Assembly: GCA_030077755.1 (NCBI GenBank)
Contig: JAQJZZ010000004.1
Coordinates: 1,984,001-2,048,000 of the forward strand
DNA length: 64,000 nt
DNA from: Filosporella fistucella
Lineage: Eukaryota > Ascomycota > Leotiomycetes > Helotiales
Direction: 5' to 3'
The position numbers and the translations under genes are program-made. Positions 34,431-45,100 of this stretch are shown here, one piece after another (position 1 is the stretch's first letter; each line of letters opens with the position of its first letter). The notes under the pieces are model-generated. The model made no database searches. It saw only the letters and a program-made list of their open reading frames with translations, and was not told the origin of the DNA.

Positions 34431-36737
34431 GATGAGTTTGATGCGAATTTTTCCAAATTATTAATAAATTATAAGTATTGAGAAAAATGCTGCTGCTTTT
34501 AGTGAAGTAGTTGAGAATGAAGGTGATTCTGTTTGCTGATGAGCTGTGAAGGAGTGTTGATGATGCGATTGATGAAGTCTGAAGGAGGATTCATAGATGT
34601 TATATACTTTGTTCATTCACAACGAAGGCGATGTCTTTGGGTACAGCCTCAACATCTCTTATCTTCATGAGAAAAAGAGTCATGAGGTCGCAATGTCGCG
34701 CCTCTGTCGCCCATGCATGAGGGCATCAAGATGTCTGATACAACCCTGTATTGATTTTATTATACTTTCATTTACATGTTGAAGGTATTGCATCGACGGA
34801 CGGAGAACGGATAATTTCTCCTGCTTTTTCAACTCGAGATTGTTCTTAGATGATCATCATCACGAAGTAGGAAGGTGGTCCAACAACGTGGTTCACTTGC
34901 TCCTCCACATTCGTCCCCTCACATGATATGTGTTTCACATAGACTTTGAACACACGGACAGGCTCACACAGTATGTCTTAGATCCCTGACTCAGCAACTT
35001 CGGTACTCGAGGGATGATGTTCGGGGTCCTTGAAGCTAATCTGTCGTGCTTGGATGATCTACTTTTGAAGCTACAAGGTCTCTATTGCGACTGTGTAATC
35101 AAAGTTAGGCTTGGATGTGGAGAAGAAAAGTGGGATATGCTTATCTTTTGAATGAGGACATACACTCCATCTATACTATTGCTTAATTATCAGCACAATT
35201 TATGTGAAATGAGGACATTCCGGGGCTTAAAAGGTGACAAAGAAGAATGTTACTATATCTTGAGAGACGTACAAGTAGTTACAGGCGCAAACTAAAAAAA
35301 AAGTGTCGAATAATATTTACTTAGGTTAGACATAGCCTGCCCTATGCTTGAATAAAGATGATCTAGCGTACGGGCAATAGTGTATACATATCCTCGGGGA
35401 CACTACCGAGGATTTCTCGGACAAGCACGGTTCAGTGAGCTTTTCGCCTTGAACCGAGTCAGAAGTGGCCTTGCAAACACGAAGCCACGAGTTGTTGCGC
35501 CGCGTCGTGATCCACCTTCCATAGTCGCGCATACTCTAATCCATGGCAGTTCGTATCGCCTTCCGAGTTGGCACCGAACTAAACTTTAATATATCAAGCC
35601 TCCAGCTAGCAGATAAGCTTGACGAAAAGGGATCGTGAAATCAGCTCCATTTTCCCGTCTCTGAAACAGAGTTTAAATTGGGCCCCCAAAATCGCGAGTC
35701 AGTATAGGGCTGAGTCTGGCAATTGTCATTTCCTTCTGCCATTTCTAGAAGCTTTGAGTGAACTTTATTTTGTGCTCCATACACGTGCAACTGTTATCCA
35801 ATGAAGTGAATTGGATTCAGCAGCTTTGTATTTTAAATGTTATTGTCATAGAAATCGTTGCCCGGATTGTAATGTCTCAGCCTCACGAGTCAGTCTGGGT
35901 TCAACAGCTCATGGCAAGAGATAGGCACTAGAAAGATTCCCCTGAGCATTTAGACATTAGCACCTTGAGCACTCCATCTACTGAGATCATCCAGATAGAT
36001 ATCTTTGCACATCAAGTTCATTCTAATAATTTTGAGGTCACATGAGATTGAAATGAAATACGACAAAGACAACTGCAGACATATGAGGGTCGACCAAACC
36101 TCGAGCAGGCACCATAGCTACTTAGTCCGGAGAAACCCCAGGTCTCGTTATACTGAATGTGAAAGCAGCTACCTAGAGTTCAGCCGAAATTTGGGGAATG
36201 ATCATCTGCAGCTATCAGGCACGCCGATGCATGCACACTCCCATTTCAATTCCCCACTATCATCCCATGCTTCACCCTTAAAGTACAAGGCTAATTCTGG
36301 AGCTTCTGAGGGCATGCAGAATTGAGTTTCAGATCTGTCCACTTGCCAATCAGCATCAGAGCACGATCAGACAACTGAAATGATGTACTTAAATTGTGCA
36401 CGGGGACTGTCATATCTCTGGACCCATTTTGATACGAGAGACTATCATGATGTCTCATGTCCACTTCGAATACTTTATGATACTTTATTTTGAAATGATA
36501 TGGACGCCACAAGATAGATGTTCAAGTTATTCTGACTTATTCGCATTTGTAGTTATCAACATTAGAGGGGAGGGATCAAGACATCAGGGGTCCTTCATCA
36601 ACATGTGTGATGGGTGTATCTTGCATAGCTCTAGGACAACATATAAACTCGAGCATCTCCCATTGTAACTAGTATCGCACATCACTGTACAGTTCTTCCA
36701 CATCAACATCCTCAAATCAACACTAGTCATCCTCAAC
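34431..36737. other. Long intergenic region
   Basis: About 2.3 kb between two divergent secreted-protein genes with no supportable gene. Short open frames near 35380 and 36005 lack domain or signal-peptide features. Promoters of both flanking genes should lie here. Confidence 0.5.
36642..36647 (+). promoter_or_regulatory. TATA box candidate
   Basis: TATAAA lies 96 nt upstream of the ATG at 36738 of the 8-cysteine secreted protein. Inferred from sequence and spacing. Confidence 0.4.
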
Positions 36738-37175
36738 ATGAAGTTCTCCACCACCTTCCTTTTCCTCGCCTCCTCGGCCTCTATGTAAGTCATTCCCTCT
36801 CCCATATCTCAACTTTGCTCTTTCTAACAACACATTCTCAAATAGTGCAGTAGCAGATCTGCACTACCACGCCCAGTGCGACCAGGGTTATTCCGGTGAT
36901 GGAATCATCATTGATGCTGCTGCCACCCAATGTGCCTGTGGCTACTATCGCAATCGCCACACTGGTTCGAAATGGTGGGACAGCTGCCCAGATTGTAGCT
37001 TTGTAAGTCGCTTCTTCATATCTTTTCCTTCGGACTAGTTCCGATGAGAGGGAAAGGAACACTAACAAGAATCTAGGATGGCTTCACTTGCAACTCCCCC
37101 GCTAAGCATATCGGTGGTGACGAGATCACATACTACTGCAAGAATTACTGTGGTGCCAAGGGTGCTATCTCGTAG
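36738..37175 (+). CDS. Small secreted 8-cysteine protein, 100 aa
   Basis: Three exons (36738-36784, 36846-37002, 37077-37175) give 100 aa. The signal peptide (about 1-19) straddles the first intron. The mature ~80 residues contain eight cysteines, with CACGYY, SCPDCSF, TC, YYC and NYC, which could form four disulfides. A TATA box and short leader precede it. The fold is not recognised. Size, cysteine density and isolation in a gene-poor stretch are typical of candidate effectors or antimicrobial-like proteins, but that is inference. Confidence 0.82.
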
Positions 37176-38070
37176 TTCAGTTGACCTCTCGAGCTGGGGT
37201 GAGAGGATAAATTTTGTTGTTGCTATTTTGAGTAGTTTTCTTTGAATTTCAATTCTTGTGTACATGACTTTGAAGAACGGAGGGTTATGAGGTAAAATCT
37301 GGAAAGATTAGTCATTTGAAATACCATGGATCTTTGGAGAAAGAAGGTTCTTGTATCTAATTCTTATTTGCTGGTATCCAGACTGTATTTGGCGATCTCA
37401 ATGATACTTAATTCGCAAAGTGAAAGCACACAATATCAGATCAATTTTATGCATCCAATTGAGATATATCTGTGTAGAGAGTCAAATTCAGTTTCTGTGA
37501 TTTATGATAGCAGAATTTGACAACAATTTCAGCTTGTGCGTCTATAATTAAACCCTAGGTAGGAATACCCTTTTCTTTACGTGAATGGATACACAAAACT
37601 GTGCCAACACTTGAAAGCTTTTCATACTTGTAACCCTTATTTCAATATAGTTTAGCACTGTAATAAAATCTTTAAACTTTATTTCTCACAGTATCCCACA
37701 AGTGGACGGCTCATATTTTCATGTATTACTTTACCACTGGTATGATCTGACTCTAAGCATTTGCTACATAGTGAAGGAAAGTAAGCTGTATTTTCGAATC
37801 GGCACGTAAATTCAGTATAAATTACATCACATGATTATTATGCAATTTTAGATGAATGAGGGTATATTGAACAGATGATCCACGTTTGATTTACATAGTG
37901 ACTCTAGCCAAACGGCCTAGTGTACCACCTTAAACTCTGCTATTCTGTTCGCGACCATGTGACCAATCAATCTTCCAACTCAAACCTAAGCACTAAGCAG
38001 TCTCGCCATCCTCTTTGCTTAAATTTGCGCGAGGTCTTTGAAACCTATTCTCAGCATTTTTAAAAGCGAA
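37176..38070. other. Intergenic region
   Basis: About 0.9 kb, AT-rich, with no coding signal seen. Confidence 0.5.
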
Positions 38071-38519
38071 TTACGTGAATCTTTCGTGTTCGTCGTAGGT
38101 GCTCTCTTTCAGTCCCATGCACCCTATCTCAATTGCACATAATTCAACCCCTGAACGTTTATCCTTCGGTTCCCCTTCTTCCTCGCGGTAGGGAGCGTAG
38201 ATAGTATCAAATTTGAGTTTTTTGACGATGTTTGATATTGTGACGTCTTCTGGTAGTGCTACGAGGTGGGTTGAAGATCCTCGAGGAAAACTCGTTTTTT
38301 TACGCTGAGGTCGTCTGTGTAGATGAATACCCCCCCGTGCGCGAACCACGTTCATAGTAGAGGGGGGCGAGCCTCCAACATTTCGTCTACAATCATAGAA
38401 TCTCAGTTCGACGAAGGCCATATCTTCCTTCTCTTCTCCTATGGCAGGTGGTTGATTAGCAGGACTATAACCCAACCAGATGGTACCTCGTATGGTGGAG
38501 GTCTCTCAGATGGAGACAT
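38071..38519 (-). pseudogene. Frame-broken gene remnant, related to 38705-39229
   Basis: A possible ATG at 38519 starts a short frame (SERPPPYE) that stops early. A second frame continues through MAFVEL and then a stretch resembling HLVALPEDVTISNIVKKL to the stop at 38071. A third frame in between reads VFIYTDDLSVKKRVF. Segments match the neighbouring remnant (PPPYE, AFVE, LATIP..ISLKALL, MEI..VEI), so both come from one family. Frame changes lie near a 7-base G/C run (about 38330) and a 7-base A/T run (about 38296). Decay or sequencing errors at homopolymers both fit. Function unknown. Confidence 0.5.
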
Positions 38520-38704
38520 CGTTGTGGAGATTATGGTGTTCATTCCAATGGGAAGCTTTTGAGTTCAGAGAGTAGTAATGAGAGGGTATGATAATCCAAG
38601 GTTTTACTAACAATATATAATTGTTCCTTTGAAAAGCTAAGACCAGTTGAATATACAATGCATAACCACTAGTTACCGTGACCATATCTGTGTTACCTCT
38701 AGTC
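38520..38704. other. Short spacer between the two remnants
   Basis: This 185-nt spacer separates the two related minus-strand remnants. No feature is visible. Confidence 0.4.
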
Positions 38705-39229
38705 TCAACGAATCCACCTTTTGCCTACTCCCACAGGCTTGATGTTAAGCACTAGCCGGTCTTTCCACCCGTTCTCATCTAATTTACTCATGGCCAGTTC
38801 AAAGTTTTCTTGATCGATAAATTTATAGCACTGACTGTCTTTCCCACCTTTCAAGTCATCCCAGTGAATCTCCACTAACGGAATTTCCATTTTCACTTGT
38901 CTATCTCCTTTGCAGCACAATCTTTCCGGGCCGACTTGGATATGACTTGCGATTCAAGACAAGGCAACAAAGCCTTGAGGCTTATGTTTGCTGGTATTGT
39001 AGCAAGATATATCTCGTCTTCCCGAAAGCGTCCCCGAGTGAAATAGTGTCCTGAATCCTCTTCGCGCCATGACATTCGCTGATACCCACTCATTCCTGTT
39101 CTTATTATGATCAAGGACTTCCACAAAGGCGGTTATAGTTTCAGCTTGAGGAAGGTGCATAGCTCTAAAAGACTGAACAGTAGATGATGAATCTTCGGGC
39201 TCGTATGGTGGAGGCCCATTATCGGACAT
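38705..39229 (-). pseudogene. Frame-broken gene remnant, second copy
   Basis: An ATG at 39229 opens a frame (SDNGPPPYEPED, TAFVEVLDHNKN) that stops at 38954. The protein-like continuation (GHYFTRGRFREDEIYLATIP) lies one base out of frame from about 39080 to 38893. The C-terminal part (MEIPLVEIHWDDLKGG) lies back in the first frame and ends at 38705. No adequate intron explains the first shift because the frames overlap directly. Either the gene is decayed, the sequence has two compensating indels, or short unusual introns exist. The family is the same as 38071-38519. Function unknown. Confidence 0.5.
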
Positions 39230-39238
39230 TTTGGGCAA

Positions 39239-39917
39239 GATGGTGGTGTTTTCAAAATCGATATTCTACAAGTACATGAATGAGTTGAAGATGCAGGAGT
39301 CTTCGAAACTTTATCGCAAATTAAAAAAAGAACTTCTGTATTAAACAGTTCGTGGGTCGTGACTATTCGTCATCAATCTCCCAAGAGTTAGGACCGAATT
39401 CAAGCTGATCAATTCTGACGCAAGCTTGTTACACTGTAACGAGATCAAAAATGAAATTGAGGTTAGAACATTTCATTTGCGGGAAACAATACACTTGTAG
39501 CTCTGAATTGCTGATAACAGATATGAAAGGCTTACGCTATCCTCATTGACATGATATGAAGTGCGAGCGCAACTTAGAAGATAGGTAATTACCTAGTATG
39601 TACTCGTCATGTGATCCTATATCATCTGACCTGGGCCAAGCTCCGAATTGCCTTTAGAGAACCGTAGGTTGAGGCTTGAGGCTTGAGACTACACAATAGC
39701 ACTACCAAGTCTATAAACCACTTCGGGATTATACAACAATGTTTGGTGTCGCAGTCTCTTTCGGAGAGATACTATCTGTAACACACGGGTTGTCATTGCT
39801 TCAAAATTGTCCGAGTGGGGAAGTATAAGCTCATCTTTGCATGACACGCGCGAGTGTGTGACGTTGTTGAATTTCGAATTCCACAAATTTGATTTCCATA
39901 TATACTCAGTAATGAAG
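39239..39917. other. Intergenic region
   Basis: About 0.7 kb with no supportable gene. Confidence 0.5.
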
Positions 39918-41180
39918 TTATCGTATCAGTCGCTGTAGTTCTAAATTGCTTCCTGTAGCCTCTGAATAGGCAGGCGGATGTGGGAAGAAGCCAGAAGTCC
40001 GCGCAGACTCATCCTTCTTCGAGTTCTCTTCCCTCTCTTCGTCCTCTTTCCTCCGATAACCTGTTCTATATCAGTATTTCAGCTTTAAATTAATTTGGTC
40101 AAAAAACTCACCACTCCAAGCGTTCAACAAGCTTAACGGCGCAGCTCCGAGTAGAAAGATGGAAAGGAGCTGGCCGTACGTCCATTGACTGTCCTCTCCC
40201 AAACTTTGCGCACTCATCCATCCACTCCCATCCATCCAGGTCTTCAGTCTGTACATCTCCACCACTGCCCATATATAAATACAAGTCGCGCCTAGCAATA
40301 TTAACCCTCTGAAAAGTCCCAGCCACCAAAACCATGTTCCTGACTTCGCTCGCTCCTCTTTTGCTCTCACTTCCCATATATTCCCAGGCTTGAAATAATG
40401 TGTGAAGATGTGGGCGATGGTGAAAACGATGGAGATCGTATAAAAGGTCACAAGAACAATATATGAAGCAAGAGAATCCGCATTTGTCTTTCGCGCCTTT
40501 GGTAGCTCTTCCAAACCTGAGTATGGCTTCGAGTCCGCAAGCTGGAAACAAACTGCTGGTAAGACCATCGTGGTGTTGTCCGCTAGTGCAGGGCCCGGAA
40601 TATTGATTGGAAAATTGGCCGTCACACGACTGCTAAAGATAATCCCAGCGAAGAATATTTGTGCAAATACAAGTCCGAAACGTACGGCAGAGAGACTTTT
40701 TTGGCCATTGACATAGCTGCGAAGTACGAGCAAGGCTGAAAGGTGAGAGACTATGCTCATGAGTATGAGGTAGCACAGGATATTGTATCGATAAGCGTCA
40801 ATGGTACATGTTGCAGGAGTATATAATGTTGCTATAGACATGGAAAGACCTCGAATAATTTGTTGATCGCTGAAACTCACAACGAGCGGTTCGAAGAGTA
40901 TTCGAAGTTGCTTCAATCGTAATCGATCGCAGAGGAGCTGAACGAGTCCACATACCAGGATGGAGAGTCCTGCCGTAATCACGAAGGATAAATCGGTCTG
41001 TAGTATTGCTGTCAGCAACGCAGTATCTTTTGAGGGTTTCCAGCAGAAACTTACTCCAATTCCAGTGATCGCGGGGTTCGAGCCAAATTGTCCCTTCTTC
41101 AGCGACCCCGCGGCACAATTCGATTCAGGTAGCCATGGATATCGCTTCTGGCATTCCAGCACTGAGGTTGCAGTACCCAT
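39918..41180 (-). CDS. Multi-pass membrane protein of unknown function
   Basis: Three exons (41055-41180, 40112-40997, 39918-40060) give 384 aa. About seven hydrophobic helices are visible (for example LSFVITAGLSILVCGLV, YLILMSIVSHLSALLVL, ASYIVLVTFYTISIVFTI and LFRGLILLGATCIYIWAV). The cytosolic C-terminus is charged, with a RRKEDEEREE stretch. Intron 40998-41054 is 57 nt with no stop, so a naive reading frame runs through it. The frame stays open upstream of the ATG (FGFGPGGIATI) to 41217, suggesting that an additional 5' exon may exist. It resembles fungal membrane proteins of unknown function; transporter and receptor-like topologies cannot be separated. Confidence 0.7.
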
Positions 41181-42126
41181 AATTGTGGCAATCCCACCTG
41201 GACCGAATCCGAAAAATCGTCAGAGCTTCTGACAAAAAGTTTAATGATCAAACATTTTCTGTGTCAAGTAAAGTTGGGGCTCAACTGACTATGATATGGT
41301 CACAATCCTGAAGGCAGGCTGAGTGGCACAGCCTCAGCCATATTCAAGCCCGACAGCCTCATTTTGATGGGATGGATGCAGGTCTGAACGCCCTCGATAA
41401 ATGGCAGCTCAACGACATATCCCATTCGTGAAGATGTCTGCATGTGCCAAATATTGATTTGGGGGCTGTTTCCATGTGGTATTGCTCCGTGCGAAAGAAA
41501 CACGGGCTGTGCCAAAAGCACTCCAATGTCTAGAGATCCCGATCGAGACACAGAGTGATTTATCCATCTCAAACCTTAGGTTGAATATAATCTCGATGCC
41601 TTGCTGTTAGTTCTGTCAGCTTGACGCGGCCTTTGACTGAAATGTTTCGCGATCTTATAATGTTTTAGCTTTCCTCAAGCTTTTGAGTTGTAGGCCACGT
41701 AACGTAGAGTTAAACTTCTCACCGAAGTTGCAGATCTCGGCAAGGCTCAGGGCTCACTACAGGGCTTTCCGGTGGCTTGGCTGCGCCTGGCTAGCTTTAA
41801 TCAACCATAATTTCAGTGGATCACACCCCGCCGCCGGAAGGATTCCCATGCCTGCGATGGAACGTCGAGGTCTTCCGTCTCCTCCGACGAACACTTTCAC
41901 TCCTCATACCACCACGACTTCTAACGACAATATCCATAACAACGAGCATCAATCTCTAAGACCATATCGAGAATCATATAAATGACATTCAGAGCTTCAT
42001 CGTCATAGAAAGTGGGCAACATAGCGATGAAATATCAGACAAGGTTTACAGCCTCGTGCCCGTGAATCGGACGCCCGCATCCATCTCATTATTGCCCGGT
42101 GGGACAAACAATTCGAGGACTTCATC
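41181..42126. other. Divergent intergenic region with possible 5' exons
   Basis: This region lies between the starts of the membrane-protein and ankyrin genes. Coding-like pieces on the plus strand (an ATG at 41848; open frames 41958-42090 and about 42050-42126 continuing into the ankyrin frame) suggest that the ankyrin gene starts upstream of 42127. On the minus strand the membrane-protein frame stays open upstream of its ATG for about 35 nt. Exact exons are unresolved. Confidence 0.4.
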
Positions 42127-45100
42127 ATGAATCGGCAAGCAGTATCTCAGAGAACGCAAAGGTTAAGGAGGATAGCGCAGCAACTGGGCGCCGTGCTGGA
42201 TACAAATCCTCTCCCCTTGACTCGGCCATCGCAACCACCTTCTTTTGTAGTTTACGACGATGAGCGAAAAGCAGATGCGATATTGGGGCAACTGAAAATT
42301 GAGGAAGCTGCAACAAAACCACAGCCAAAAGGATTGAAGAGATATTCTCTTGCTAAAGCACCAAAGCCAGCTGTTTATACTCACGATGAACTTTATACGG
42401 CCTTGGCAAGAACTATTGACGAAAATGGATTACCAGGAGTGGTGGAGGTTTTGTTGCGACGCTTCTTGGCAACCGGAGGGGATGTTAACGTCGCAAGGAG
42501 GGCGAGCACTGGGGTCATGAAAAGAATCAGAAGTAATGAAAATGTCGCTGAGAGAGGGCGACTGCTACATTCTGCAGCAGAACGCCAGCGCTACGATTTG
42601 GTACAGCTTTTTGCCCCATATGCGGACCAGGTGGGAATAAATGAATCTCTACATATTGCCCTCAACGGAAGAGATATTCAGACTATTGAGACGCTACTAC
42701 AATACGGTATCATATTTCTTTCATATCTACTCATTCATATCGTCATACTAATATCTTAAAGGAGCAAACTCCGCGCTTTACGAAGGAACTTTCATTGAAG
42801 TAGCAAAACACGGTGACGTTGAACTTCTCGATTTGTTATTAAGAGCTCGAGTGAAAGTCTCGGATCAATGTATATCTCGGAGTTTACTTCCAGCAACCAT
42901 GAGTGGATCTATCCAAGCTGTCCTACTTTTGATGCGTGCTGGCGCCAATGGAGATCTCGATAATGCATCAGGTCTTATGCATGCAGTGGAGATAGACAGA
43001 CCCGATCTCGCAGCAGCAATCCTATTGAGCCAGAACCCGCCTTCAGGTCCATCCGTTGACAGAGCCCTCGATGCATTTTTATCGACACCAACATCTCCAA
43101 CAGGAGCATTAAAATCGAAACAGCTGTTCATCGAAATTTTACTATGTGGGGGTCCTGTTGGAAATGCAGCCAATGAAGGACTATTCAAAGCTACTTTGCT
43201 CGGAAATGCAGAGATGATACAACTCTTGTTGGCGCATAACGCTGATATCAATTATAATGGAGCATCAGCTGTGGCACATGCCATTCAACGAAATCGAGGT
43301 AACCTTGTCGGTATTCTTCTCCAAGAACAGGTATTGCGGCCAGAAATTGCTTCCGAATTGGTGCATCATATCTCCAGGACGATACCAGCCATGGATAAAG
43401 TCGCTATTCTATCAAAACTTTTGGTCAATGGTGCTACAGGTCCATATTGCAGTGAACTACTGATTGTTGCCGCGGAACTTGGGGATATGGACACGGCACA
43501 GCTGCTGATCTCCTACGGACGAGACCAGGGAAAACCGGTCTGCTCTGTCGACTATAATGCTGCTCGATGTCTTCAAATTGCAGTGGCTCGTAACAATATT
43601 GCGATGGTGAAGCTACTGGCGTTGGATGGTAAACCCACGAAGTTCTCCCTCGCAAATGCCTTCTCCGCCATTCCACCAAATCTCAGCAAAGACGACAATT
43701 TCATCATGATACAAACGTTGCTTCGCGGCGGCGCAGAAGGTCCAGAAGTCAACGAAGCGTTACACGCTGCGGTTACAGCTGCAAAGAAGTCTATTCGATT
43801 GATTGAACTACTCGTTCAATTCAACGCAGTCATCACCGAACAAACTTTCTTTGCGTGTATTTCACAAGCAGCTGTTGATGTTTTGGATATTCTACTCACT
43901 GGTGCTGTTCCGGCGACGACTTGTGCATCAGCCATTCCGACAGCCATGAAGCTTCCCACCAACGCCACACGATTCAAAATCATGAAGTTACTGTTAGCGC
44001 CTTCCCTCGCAGCAGGATTGGGTACCCCTGAGATCTCGCAAGCAGTCATTGATATTCTGCAAAATTGTCCAGAGGATCTGCCACTCCTCCGGTTGCTTTG
44101 TCGCGAAGGGAAACCAGATTTGAATTTGCAAGCCGGCCTTGCTGTCACTCTGGCCACAAAACACCCAGATCTGAACCTGCTAGAAACAGTGCTTCAAAGT
44201 CAAGGCAGTCTGCCTAATTCTTCAACAATAGAACGAGGGCTACGATGTTCGATTGATCTGCCACTTACGGATACGAATCGAGAAAAGAAAGTTGAAGCCC
44301 TTCTCCGGAGAGTGAAGCCCCAAGAAGCGATGAACAAAGCACTAATACACGAAATCAAATCTGCTTTAGCAACGAAGCAAGATCTTTCCGTTGTGCAACA
44401 ATTGCTAGACGCTGGAGCTGATGTGAATTGTCATGATGGCGCTCCAGTCTGCCTAGCAATTTCCGACCCCGCAATCATGGACCTGATACTTTCGAAACGC
44501 CCACGGCAGAAGAGCTTGGCTAGCGCGTTTCCACTCGCCATCGGTCTCCAAGATCCAGCAAGATATGTTCTATGCGAGAAGTTGCTGAAGGCTGGAGCAG
44601 TCGGTGAGGAAATCAGTAAGGCTTTGTATGTTATTGTCAAAGAAGGTGTCCCTGTTCTCCCACTCATGACACTGTTATTACCCCAGGCAGATGTCAATTA
44701 CAAGGAAGGCCGTGCTCTCCGTCTCGTAGTGCGCCAGGTATTTTTGGAAGGACTCGACCTGCTACTCACTCCTAGATCAGTCATGCCATCATCAATGACA
44801 AAGACCAGTGCGTTCCAGGAAGCCATGAACATCAAAGGGCAGAAAGATAGACTCAAATTCGTCAGCAGACTTCTTACAGCCGGAATTCAGGCACAAGCGA
44901 TCTCAGATGCTTTGGTGACCGCGGTAAATATTGTCGATTTTGAGTTGACAGAATTGCTGCTTCAATCGAAAGCTTCTGTTGAGCATCATAACGGGGCCGC
45001 CGTTCATTCTGCGGCGTGTGCTGGCGAGACAAACATCTTGAAACTTCTCGTGAGTGGCAAATATGGAGCCAGGCCTACCCTTTCAACCTTGACAGCTGGT

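Noticed and set aside
41300..41572. Minus-strand frame upstream of the membrane-protein gene as its first exon
   Set aside because: No donor-acceptor pair joins it in frame to the downstream coding region; the intervening frame contains a TGA.
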